Assembly: GCA_021787255.1 (NCBI GenBank)
Contig: JAJYMD010000189.1
Coordinates: forward strand, 1-7,216
DNA: 7,216 bases
Direction of reading: 5' to 3'
DNA from: Actinomycetes bacterium
GTDB lineage: Bacteria > Actinomycetota > Acidimicrobiia > Acidimicrobiales > RAAP-2
Shown here: piece after piece, positions 1 to 6,356 of the stretch
How positions within the stretch are numbered: the stretch's first letter is position 1
How the letters are laid out: every line of letters starts with the position of its first letter
Position numbers and translations under genes: made by a program
The notes under the pieces: generated by a model
What the model was told of the DNA's origin: nothing
The model's input: the letters and a program-made list of their open reading frames with translations, nothing else
Database searches by the model: none

Positions 1-294
1 GAGATCCTCGGGCTCGTCGACGCGTACCCGCGCACTCGGCTGATCCTGGGGGTGGTCGGGGGGCAGGGGATGCTGCTCGGACGGGGCAATCAGCAGCTGG
101 GGCCGAGGGTGCTCGGACGGCTGTCCCCCGACGACGTCATGATCCTCTCGACTGCCGAGAAGCTCGTCGCGCTGCGGCCCGCGCTGCTGCGCGTCGACGC
201 CGGCGACGAGGCGTCGTTCCCGTGGCTGGCCGGCTACCGGCGCGTCCGGGTCGGTCCGCGGCGCTACATGATGATGCGCGTGGACGCGGCATGA
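1..294 (+). CDS. ATP-NAD kinase family protein (COG3199/AcoX-like), C-terminal part
   Basis: This is a partial gene whose 5' end lies outside the window; the last 97 codons are visible, ending at TGA 292-294. The fragment reads GVVGGQGMLLGRGNQQLGP, followed by a TAEKL segment, LLRVDAGD, then LAGYRRVRVG. This matches the C-terminal region of COG3199 proteins, where the usual pattern is a GGQG-F/GRGNQQ-SP motif, an A/T-EKL motif, VDTGD and a GY-RV strand. The family has an NAD-kinase-like fold and includes AcoX, which is encoded with acetoin dehydrogenase genes; its reaction is uncertain in most members. VDAGD replaces the usual VDTGD, a minor change. The next gene starts 64 bases downstream on the same strand, so co-transcription is likely. 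The family assignment is fairly sure; the actual activity is unknown. Confidence 0.8.
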   Translation, partial: EILGLVDAYPRTRLILGVVGGQGMLLGRGNQQLGPRVLGRLSPDDVMILSTAEKLVALRPALLRVDAGDEASFPWLAGYRRVRVGPRRYMMMRVDAA

Positions 295-302
295 CCCTGG
301 GC

Positions 303-320
303 GCCGCCTGGAGCGGCGGC
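303..320 (+). other. Short GC hairpin between the kinase-like gene and gcvPA
   Basis: A perfect 6-bp inverted repeat, GCCGCC (303-308) and GGCGGC (315-320), encloses a 6-base loop. It sits between the stop of the kinase-like gene and the ribosome binding site of the next gene. No T-run follows, so it is not a classical terminator. It could tune transcript processing or be chance in very GC-rich DNA. Confidence 0.2.
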
Positions 321-344
321 CGGCCGGCAGCGGACGGGTGAGCG

Positions 345-353
345 AGGAAAGGA
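345..353 (+). promoter_or_regulatory. Ribosome binding site that decides the gcvPA start
   Basis: The purine run AGGAAAGGA ends five bases before the GTG at 359-361. The alternative in-frame GTG at 338-340 has no comparable purine run at the right distance, and this site would lie inside that longer reading frame. The start at 359 is therefore preferred. Confidence 0.55.
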
Positions 354-358
354 CGGAC

Positions 359-1789
359 GTGGCACATCCCTTCATGGCGAGCGCGCTCGCCGACCAGCAA
401 GCCGAGATGCTGGAAGCGATCGGAGCCGAGCGCGTCGAGGAGCTCTTCGAGCAGATCCCGCAGGCGCATCGTCTCGCGGCACCGCTGCGGCTCCCTCCCC
501 AGCTCGTCCCGGAGGCCGCGCTGCGCCGCCACCTCCGCGGGATCCTCTCGCGGTCGACCACCTGCGAGGGGGCGCTCAGCTTCCTCGGCGGCGGGTACTG
601 GCGCCACCACGTCCCGGCGATCTGCGACGAGATCGCCTCGCGGCGCGAGTGGCTCACCTCGGTGTGGGGCACGCCGTCGTCAGACCAAGGGCGCTTCCAG
701 GCGTGGTTCGAGTACGCGAGCCAGCTCGGCGAGCTGCTCGACCTCGACTTCGTGGGTCTCCCCGTCTACAGCTGGGGGTGCGCCGCCGGCCACGCGCTGC
801 GCATGGCCGCCCGCATGACCGGGCGCCGGCGCGTCCTCGTCCCCGAGGCTCTCGACCCCGAGCGCCGCGCGGTGATCGCCAACTACTGCGGAAGCCCGGA
901 GCTCGCGCCCCACCTCGAGCTGGGGACCGTCGCCTGGCGGCGGAGCGACGGGCGCGTGGACCTCGACGACCTCGCCGCCAAGCTGTCCCTCGACGTGGCC
1001 GCGGTGTACGTCGAGAACCCGAACTTCTTCGGCGTCGTGGAGGACCAGGTCGGCGAGGCGGTCGCGATGGTCTCCGGCGCGGGTGCGGAGCTGGTGCTGG
1101 GCGTCGACCCGCTCTCCCTGGGGGTGCTCGCGCCGCCCGGCGAGCTCGGGATCGGCCTCGCCGTCGGGACGATCCAGTCGCTCGGCGTCCACCTGAACGC
1201 GGGCGGCGGCGCCGGCGGCTTCATCGCCAGCCGCGACGAGGAGCGCTACGCCCGTGAGTTCCCCACCCTGCAGGTGAGCCTGTGCGACACGACCCAGGAA
1301 GGCGAGCGCGGGTACGGCATCAGCCTCTTCGCTCAGACCTCGTACGGCGCGAGGGAGCAGGGCAACGACTGGACCGGGAACTCCGTCTACATGTGGTCGA
1401 TCGCGAACGCGGCCTACATGGCCGTGATGGGGCCGCAGGGGTTCGCCGACGTCGGCGCGGCGGTCCTGCAGCGAAGCCACCACGCGGCACGGCGCCTCGC
1501 CGCGCTGCCGGGGGTGCGCGTCCGCTTCCCGTCGGGCTTCTTCAAGGAGCTCGTCGTCGACTTCGGCGGCACCGGACTGCGCGTCGCAGAGGTCAACGAC
1601 GCCCTGCGCCGCCGCGGCATCTTCGGCGGCCTCGACCTGTCGGGAACGTTTCCCGAGCTCGGGCAGTCCGCGCTCTACTGCCTGACCGAGCTGCACACGG
1701 CCGCAGACGTCGAGCGCCTCGTAGACGTGCTCGGAGAGGTGCTCGGCGAACCGTCCGCTCCGCACGCTGGCGACGGAGCCGGACGATGA
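359..1789 (+). CDS. gcvPA: Divergent glycine dehydrogenase (decarboxylating) subunit 1-like protein
   Basis: A 476-aa protein of the fold-type I PLP family that matches GcvPA over its whole length. The N-terminus (residues 14-33: EML..IG....ELFEQIP) and the FLGGGYWRHHVPAI segment are typical. GcvPA and GcvPB together form the P-protein, which decarboxylates glycine and passes the aminomethyl group to lipoylated GcvH; the catalytic lysine is in GcvPB. The conserved GcvPA interface motifs are strongly altered. WGTPSSDQG at 103-111 replaces the usual TPYQPE-SQG. LPVYSWGCAA at 134-143 replaces NASMYDGATA. REQGNDWTGNSVYM at 332-345 replaces REQHIRREKATSNICT. I infer a paralogue with changed substrate or acceptor rather than the housekeeping enzyme. 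Start chosen by its ribosome binding site; GTG at 338 would add seven residues. The stop overlaps the next start (ATGA), which fits stoichiometric co-translation with subunit 2. Fold and family are near certain; glycine as substrate is doubtful. Confidence 0.87.
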   Translation: MAHPFMASALADQQAEMLEAIGAERVEELFEQIPQAHRLAAPLRLPPQLVPEAALRRHLRGILSRSTTCEGALSFLGGGYWRHHVPAICDEIASRREWLTSVWGTPSSDQGRFQAWFEYASQLGELLDLDFVGLPVYSWGCAAGHALRMAARMTGRRRVLVPEALDPERRAVIANYCGSPELAPHLELGTVAWRRSDGRVDLDDLAAKLSLDVAAVYVENPNFFGVVEDQVGEAVAMVSGAGAELVLGVDPLSLGVLAPPGELGIGLAVGTIQSLGVHLNAGGGAGGFIASRDEERYAREFPTLQVSLCDTTQEGERGYGISLFAQTSYGAREQGNDWTGNSVYMWSIANAAYMAVMGPQGFADVGAAVLQRSHHAARRLAALPGVRVRFPSGFFKELVVDFGGTGLRVAEVNDALRRRGIFGGLDLSGTFPELGQSALYCLTELHTAADVERLVDVLGEVLGEPSAPHAGDGAGR

Positions 1790-3393
1790 GCGGGCCCGGC
1801 GGGCGCCGCTACCACGCCGCCGTGTGGGACGAACCACTCGTCCACGAGCTCGGCCACCCCGGACGCCGCGGGGTGATCGTCCCCGGGGTCGAGCCCGAGG
1901 TGGCCGCGGCAGCAGGAGATCCCCTCGCACTGGTGGCCCCTGCGGCGCGCCGGCGGGTTCCGCCGTCGCTGCCCGAACTGAGCGAGTGGGAGGTCCTGCG
2001 TCACTACCTTCATCTGTCCCAGCAGACCCTCGGGATGATGGGCGTCAGCCTCTTCGGGACCTGCACGATGAAGTACAACCCCGCGCTCTCCGAGAGCCTC
2101 ACCTCACTCCCCGAGGTTCGTGAGGTGCACCCGCTGCAGCACGAGGAGACGATGCAGGGCCTCTTGGAGATCGTCTACCGCCTCGACCTCGCCCTGCGGG
2201 AGCTGTCCGGGATGGACCGCTTCGTGTTCCAGCCCGGCGGCGGAGCCGACGCGGCTTGGCTCCATGCCTGCATGACCCGCGCGTACCACGCCGACCGTTG
2301 CGAGCTCGCCCAGCGCGACGAGGTCGTGACCACGATCCAAGCGCACCCGTGCAATGCAGCGACCGCGGCCGCCGCCGGCTTCAAGGTGATCACCCTCCCG
2401 CTCGAAGAGGGGGGGCGGGCGTCGCTCGGCGCGCTGCGCGGGGCGGTCTCCGAGCGCACCGCCGCGCTCATGGTGAACAACCCCGACGACATGGGGATCT
2501 ACAACCCCGACATCGCAGAGTGGGTCGAAGCGGTCCACGCAGTCGGCGGGCTGTGCTTCTACGACCACGCCAACTTCAACGGCGTGATGGGCAAGCTCCG
2601 CGCCGCGGACCTCGGCTTCGACGCGTGCATGTTCATGCTGCACAAGACCTTCGGAGCCCCCAAGGGCAACGGTCCCGCGGTCGGCGCCTACGGCTGCTCC
2701 GATCGCCTCGCGCCCTACCTTCCCGGACCGCTCGTCGTGGCCGACGGGCTCGACGGCGAACCCGACCCTCACGGAGCTGGCTTCGATCTGCCCGCTTTCG
2801 GCCGGTCCGACGTGCGCTTCCGACTCGTGGAGCCCGAGCGCGGCGTCGGACGGGTCCGAGAGTACCTGGGCAACCTCCCCCAGGTCGTGAAGGCCTACGC
2901 GTGGGTGCGCGCCATGGGCGCGGAGGGCATCGGCGAGGCGTCCGACCTCTCGGTGCTCATGAGCAACTACATCGACGCGCGCCTGAGATCGATACGGGGG
3001 GTCACCCGGTCGAACCCGGAGACGGGTGCCCACCGCCTCGAGATGTGCCGCTACAGCCTGGAGGCGCTCGCCGAGGAGACCGGCGTCGGCGCCGTCGACG
3101 TGCAGCATCGCATGACGGACTTCGGGATCGACGCCTTCTGGCTCAGCCACGAGCCGTGGATCGTGCCCGAGCCGTTCACCCCCGAAGCGGGGGAGCTCTG
3201 GAGATCGGAGGACGTCGACGAGTGGCTCGGGGTGCTCGCGCTCGTGTGCGCCGAGGCCTACGAGCACCCCGAAGTGGTCCGCACGGCACCGCACCACCAG
3301 GTCACCCATCGCGTCGACGGCAGCGCGCTGGACGACCCCGCGCGCTGGGCGACCACCTGGCGCGCCTACCGGGCAAAACGCCGGGCGCCGTGA
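1786..3393 (+). CDS. gcvPB: Divergent glycine dehydrogenase (decarboxylating) subunit 2-like protein, PLP-binding
   Basis: A 535-aa protein that matches GcvPB along its length. The ATG lies in an ATGA overlap with subunit 1, which fixes the start. Retained features are GTCTMKYNP at 91-99 (usual GSCTMKYNP), the PLP ring-stacking histidine H187, the pyridine-N aspartate D260 in FYDHANFN, and the Schiff-base lysine K287 in HKTF. The glycine-rich loop right after the lysine is lost: HKTFGAPKGNGPAVG (286-300) stands where true GcvPB has HKTF-TPHGGGGPG-GP. Other changes are QAHPCNAAT for SAHGTNPAS around H187 and EPFTPEAGE (462 onward) for the EPTETESKE-type C-terminal motif. PLP chemistry is therefore likely intact, but the substrate and lipoyl-carrier contacts probably differ. 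No gcvH or gcvT is nearby in the window. It should form a heterodimeric unit with the preceding subunit. The family call is firm; glycine decarboxylation is not proven. Confidence 0.88.
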   Translation: MSGPGGRRYHAAVWDEPLVHELGHPGRRGVIVPGVEPEVAAAAGDPLALVAPAARRRVPPSLPELSEWEVLRHYLHLSQQTLGMMGVSLFGTCTMKYNPALSESLTSLPEVREVHPLQHEETMQGLLEIVYRLDLALRELSGMDRFVFQPGGGADAAWLHACMTRAYHADRCELAQRDEVVTTIQAHPCNAATAAAAGFKVITLPLEEGGRASLGALRGAVSERTAALMVNNPDDMGIYNPDIAEWVEAVHAVGGLCFYDHANFNGVMGKLRAADLGFDACMFMLHKTFGAPKGNGPAVGAYGCSDRLAPYLPGPLVVADGLDGEPDPHGAGFDLPAFGRSDVRFRLVEPERGVGRVREYLGNLPQVVKAYAWVRAMGAEGIGEASDLSVLMSNYIDARLRSIRGVTRSNPETGAHRLEMCRYSLEALAEETGVGAVDVQHRMTDFGIDAFWLSHEPWIVPEPFTPEAGELWRSEDVDEWLGVLALVCAEAYEHPEVVRTAPHHQVTHRVDGSALDDPARWATTWRAYRAKRRAP

Positions 3394-5273
3394 GGTTGCC
3401 GAGGCTGCCGAGGCTGCCCGGCCGGCCGGGTGGGCGCGGGGGCGCGGCGGCGCGGGGCGAAGGGACCACTGCCGCCGCCCCGGTCTGCGTGCGCGTCGGG
3501 AAGCCCGGGATCGACCCGGCGCCCGAAGACGCCGAGTTCACCTTCGAGGGCGAGACGATCCGCGCGCGTTGCGGGGAGAGCGTCGCCGCGGCCCTGGTCG
3601 CAGCCGGCAAGCTGGCTTGTCGCTCGACCCGCGCCACCGGTGAGCGGGGGATCTTCTGCGGAATGGGCGTGTGTACCGACTGCTCGCTGACCATCGACGG
3701 GCGCGGCGGCCGGCTCGCGTGCATGGAGAAGGTCGTCTCCGGGCTCCGCGTGGCGAAGGACCCCGCGATGCGCGCGCTCGACCAGGCCGAGCCCGCAGCC
3801 CCGGACCTCCCCGAAGATGAGCTGGAGGCCGACGTGGTGATCGTGGGCGCCGGCCCCGCAGGCCTCGCGGCGGCGCTCGCCGCGTCGAGCGCGTCCGCGA
3901 GCGTGCTCCTGGTCGACAACCGCCGGACTGGGGGCGGGCAGTACTTCAAGCAGCCCGGGGAAGGCTTCTCACTGGACGACGCGGCGCTCGACGCGCAGTA
4001 CCGGGCGGGTCGGGCGCTCCTCGGACGCGTGGCGGCGTCCCCGGTCCGCGCGCTGCGAGAGACCGTGGTGTGGGGCGCGACCGGGCCCGGCCACCTCCAC
4101 GCGACGTCCCCGACCCGCCGGTACGCGATCAGAGGGCACGCCCTCGTGCTCGCGACGGGCGCGTACGAACGTGGCGTCCCGTTCCCGGGCTGGACGCTGC
4201 CGGGGGTCATGACCACCGGGGCGGCGCAGACGCTCCTGCGCTCGTACCTCGTCGCTGCCGGGCGGCGCGTGCTCGTCTCGGGGAACGGTCCGCTGAACCT
4301 CCAGGTCGCCGCGGAGCTCCGCTCGGCCGGCGTCGACGTGGTGGCGGTGGCCGAGACCGCGCCCCTGTTCCGCCTCGCGGCGGCTCTGCACCTCGTCGGT
4401 CTGCTCGCGTCCTCGCCGCGCGACGCCCACCAGGGGCTCGGCTACCTGCGCGACCTCGCGGGGGTCGAGCTGCTCGCACGCTCCGCTGTCGTCGCGGCGG
4501 GAGGCGACGGCAGGGTGGAGTGGGCGGAGGTGGCCCGCCTCGACCCCGACGGCCGCCCGATCGACGCTGGGCGCCGGCGGTTCCGCGTGGACTCGGTGTG
4601 CGTCGGCCACGGCTTCGTCCCCTCCGTCGAGCTCGCGAGGGCGCTGGGCTGTGCCCAGGCCGTCGACGCGCGCACCGGAACCGTGACCGTGCTGCGCGAT
4701 CGCCGAGGCAGGACCTCGGTGCAACGGGTGTGGAGCGCGGGCGACGGCGGACGGGTCGCCGGCGCGCAGGCGGCTCAGGCGATGGGGACCCTCGCTGGAA
4801 TCGACGCGGCGCGCTCGGTCGGGCACGTCGCCTCCGGGACCGCAGGGAAGGAGCGACGACTCGCCCACGAGCTCGCCCGACACGAGCGCTTCCAGCGCTC
4901 GTTGTGGCGGCTGTTCGACGGTCCGCGCCTGGTGGACCAGCTTGCGAGCTCGAGCACGGTGGTGTGCCGCTGCGAGGAGGTCACCCTGGGCCAGCTCACT
5001 GCCGCCGGCTCGTCGTGGTCGGCCTCTGCGGGTGCGCTCAAGCGTCTCACGCGGGCCGGGATGGGCAAGTGCCAGGGCCGTTACTGCGGTCCGGTGCTCG
5101 CGGAGATCGCTCGGCGCGTCTCGGGCGAGCCGCTCGGTACCCGCTCGGGGTTCGCGCCCCAGGCGCCCTGCCTCCCGGCACCGCTCGCCACACTCGCGGC
5201 GATGCCCTCCGCCGGGCATGCCGAGGGGTCCGACGCCGCGCCCGAGGCGGCGCTCACGACATCGACGCCTTGA
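3390..5273 (+). CDS. FAD/NAD-dependent oxidoreductase with N-terminal [2Fe-2S] and C-terminal BFD-type [2Fe-2S] domains (HcnA-HcnB/OoxA-like fusion)
   Basis: A 627-aa protein with three parts. Residues about 33-125 are a plant-type ferredoxin domain with cysteines C90, C95, C98 and C111 (C-X4-C-X2-C-X12-C). Residues about 145-490 are a two-Rossmann flavin oxidoreductase: GAGPAG at 153-158 for FAD, LATGAYERGVPFPGWTLPG, GNGPLN at 298-303 for the second nucleotide, and a VWSAGDGG motif. Residues about 520-580 are a BFD-like domain with C526, C528, C561 and C566. This is the order of HcnA joined to HcnB, also seen in opine, proline and amine dehydrogenase A subunits, which pass electrons from a DadA-like FAD subunit to an acceptor. 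No such partner subunit is in the window. There is no C-terminal GcvT-like domain, so it is not a full sarcosine oxidase alpha. The GTG start sits in a GTGA overlap with the upstream gene. A later GTG at 3489 would remove a low-complexity N-terminus. The 3' end overlaps the opposing IclR gene by 20 bp. Confidence 0.85.
   Translation: MRLPRLPRLPGRPGGRGGAAARGEGTTAAAPVCVRVGKPGIDPAPEDAEFTFEGETIRARCGESVAAALVAAGKLACRSTRATGERGIFCGMGVCTDCSLTIDGRGGRLACMEKVVSGLRVAKDPAMRALDQAEPAAPDLPEDELEADVVIVGAGPAGLAAALAASSASASVLLVDNRRTGGGQYFKQPGEGFSLDDAALDAQYRAGRALLGRVAASPVRALRETVVWGATGPGHLHATSPTRRYAIRGHALVLATGAYERGVPFPGWTLPGVMTTGAAQTLLRSYLVAAGRRVLVSGNGPLNLQVAAELRSAGVDVVAVAETAPLFRLAAALHLVGLLASSPRDAHQGLGYLRDLAGVELLARSAVVAAGGDGRVEWAEVARLDPDGRPIDAGRRRFRVDSVCVGHGFVPSVELARALGCAQAVDARTGTVTVLRDRRGRTSVQRVWSAGDGGRVAGAQAAQAMGTLAGIDAARSVGHVASGTAGKERRLAHELARHERFQRSLWRLFDGPRLVDQLASSSTVVCRCEEVTLGQLTAAGSSWSASAGALKRLTRAGMGKCQGRYCGPVLAEIARRVSGEPLGTRSGFAPQAPCLPAPLATLAAMPSAGHAEGSDAAPEAALTTSTP
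3393..3419 (+). repeat. Three 9-bp tandem repeats encoding RLP-RLP-RLP
   Basis: Near-identical units AGGTTGCCG, AGGCTGCCG and AGGCTGCCC lie at 3393-3401, 3402-3410 and 3411-3419. They start right after the first codon of the oxidoreductase and give a basic Leu/Pro/Arg N-terminal tail before the ferredoxin domain. The tail may be translated and disordered, or it may be untranslated if the real start is the GTG at 3489. Confidence 0.6.
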
Positions 5274-6249
5274 GCTGCACGGAGACGCGGACTTCTTCTT
5301 CGAGCCGCATGACGGTCTCTTGGAGCGCGGGAAGGAACTCGCAGAGGAAAACGTCGGAGCTCGCGCGTAGCGTGTAGGCACTGACGTTCATTGCGGCCAC
5401 CACTGCGCCGTTCGCGTCGTGAACCGGAACCGCGATGGCGCCGAGCCCGTCCTCGAGCTCCTGGTCCAACAGCGCGTAACCCTGAGCGCGTACCTGGAGG
5501 AGCACCTTCCTCAACTCGGTGGGGTCGGTGACAGTCGAGTCGGTGAGCCGCTCCAGGACGACCCTCTTCAAGTACGCGTCGATCTCCTCGTCGCTCGAGC
5601 GCGCGAGGAGCACCCGCCCGAGCGACGTGCAGTACGCAGGATCCCTGCCGCCGATCGGGACGTTGATGGTCATGACCCGGCGTGGGGCGACGTTCGCGAC
5701 GTAGACGATCTCGTCACCGTCGAGGACGGCCGCGCTGGTCGACTCCTGCACCCTGGCCGAGAGCTCCTCCATGTAGGGCTGCGCGATCTCAGGGAAGGTG
5801 AGCCCTGAAAGGTAGCTGTAGCCGAGCTCCAGGATGCGCGGCCGCAACGAGAAGGAGCGTCCCTCGCTTCGCACGTAGCCGAGCTCGACCAAGGTGAGGA
5901 GGAAGCGCCTCGCCACCGCCCGGGTGAGACCCGTCGCCTGAGCCACGTCGGTGACGCTCATATGGGTGCGATCCGGTCCGAAGGCCCGGATCACCGCGAA
6001 GCCGCGCTCGAGCGACTGCACGAACTCCACCCGCCGCCCACCAGCCCCGCGCACGGCGACGGTGCCGCTGGCGCGCCCCGCGCCGCGGCCCGATGCCGGA
6101 AGCTCCGCCGCGACGCGCTCGGGGACGGGGACCCGCTCGGGGTCGCGGACCCGCTCGGGGTCGCGGGCACGCTCGGGGTCGCGGGCGCGGGCACTGCGTC
6201 CCGGCGCAACCGGAGCGTGCTCAGGAGCTGCAGGCGCTCTGGGCGGCAT
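5254..6249 (-). CDS. IclR-family transcriptional regulator, PcaR/PcaU/PobR subgroup
   Basis: A 331-aa regulator if started at the ATG 6249-6247. The core begins at residue about 74 with VEFVQSLERGFAVIRAFG. A winged helix-turn-helix follows (about 97-128: SVTDVAQATGLTRAVARRF, then LVELGYVR), then the effector domain with LELGYSYLSGL, EIAQPYMEEL, VLDGDEIVYVANV and DPAYCTSLGRVLLA. These phrases are characteristic of the subgroup that controls aromatic and other catabolic operons, often as activators or repressors bound to a small carboxylate. The 73-residue N-terminal extension is Pro/Arg/Ala-rich and carries an 18-bp tandem repeat. A GTG at 6030-6028 would give a 258-aa protein of normal family length, so the start is uncertain. 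The gene faces the left operon and overlaps the oxidoreductase 3' end by 20 bp. It is a candidate regulator of that operon or of itself, but this is inference from position. Confidence 0.88.
   Translation of the reverse strand: MPPRAPAAPEHAPVAPGRSARARDPERARDPERVRDPERVPVPERVAAELPASGRGAGRASGTVAVRGAGGRRVEFVQSLERGFAVIRAFGPDRTHMSVTDVAQATGLTRAVARRFLLTLVELGYVRSEGRSFSLRPRILELGYSYLSGLTFPEIAQPYMEELSARVQESTSAAVLDGDEIVYVANVAPRRVMTINVPIGGRDPAYCTSLGRVLLARSSDEEIDAYLKRVVLERLTDSTVTDPTELRKVLLQVRAQGYALLDQELEDGLGAIAVPVHDANGAVVAAMNVSAYTLRASSDVFLCEFLPALQETVMRLEEEVRVSVQLKASMS
6116..6187 (-). repeat. Four tandem 18-bp repeats in the 5' part of the IclR gene
   Basis: Four units of 18 bp begin at 6116, 6134, 6152 and 6170. 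On the plus strand each starts CGCTCGGGG; the last three share CGCTCGGGGTCGCGG and differ only in the final three bases. On the coding strand they give repeats of the type RDPERV/RDPERA in the N-terminal extension. The unit length is a multiple of three, so copy number can change without a frameshift. Confidence 0.85.
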
Positions 6250-6274
6250 CAGTCGTGCATGGTAGTGGTCTCCT
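6249..6274 (-). promoter_or_regulatory. Ribosome binding site and three-codon leader ORF coupled to the IclR start
   Basis: On the minus strand AGGAG (6274-6270) is followed after nine bases by ATG (6260-6258), which opens ATG-CAC-GAC-TGA. The TGA (6251-6249) shares its last A with the ATG of the IclR gene (TGATG). The same AGGAG is 20 bases from the IclR ATG, too far for normal use. Initiation at the minigene followed by re-initiation would explain the arrangement. It may also be chance, especially if the IclR gene starts at 6030. Confidence 0.35.
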
Positions 6275-6289
6275 GCGGCAACGACCCTT

Positions 6290-6318
6290 GCCGACCGCAA
6301 GCGCCGGGTGCGGTCGGC
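6290..6318. promoter_or_regulatory. Perfect 9-bp inverted repeat upstream of the IclR gene (candidate operator or hairpin)
   Basis: GCCGACCGC (6290-6298) and its exact reverse complement GCGGTCGGC (6310-6318) are separated by 11 bases. The element lies in the 107-bp gap between the M24 stop and the IclR ATG, about 40-70 bases upstream of that ATG. No T-run follows on the minus strand, so a classical intrinsic terminator is unlikely. IclR proteins commonly bind imperfect palindromes near their own genes, so an autoregulatory operator is plausible; a stabilising 3' hairpin for the M24 transcript is the alternative. Confidence 0.5.
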
Positions 6319-6356
6319 CACGCCTCATCGTGCGCCTGGGAAGGCAGGGCTCGCGT

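Noticed and set aside
338..358. Start of the gcvPA-like gene at GTG 338
   Set aside because: There is no good ribosome binding site upstream, and the strong purine run at 345-353 fits GTG 359. Kept only as an alternative.
680..1930. Long minus-strand open frame antisense to the gcvPA-like gene
   Set aside because: Its translation is low-complexity Arg/Gly/Ala/His-rich with no recognisable motif, while the plus strand encodes a full, motif-rich GcvPA-like protein. It is a GC-driven shadow.
2104..3309. Minus-strand 401-codon open frame antisense to the gcvPB-like gene
   Set aside because: No family resemblance, and it lies wholly within a well-supported gene in the other direction.
3390..5273. 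Sarcosine oxidase alpha subunit
   Set aside because: The C-terminal GcvT-like folate domain is missing, and the N-terminal ferredoxin domain has a full cysteine set, unlike sarcosine oxidase alpha.
3969..5381. Minus-strand 470-codon and overlapping plus-strand open frames within the oxidoreductase
   Set aside because: Arg-rich shadows. The plus-frame oxidoreductase has ordered FAD, NAD and iron-sulfur motifs throughout.
6290..6318. Intrinsic terminator for the M24 gene
   Set aside because: The stem is strong, but the minus-strand sequence after it has no T-run, so a classical terminator call is not supported.
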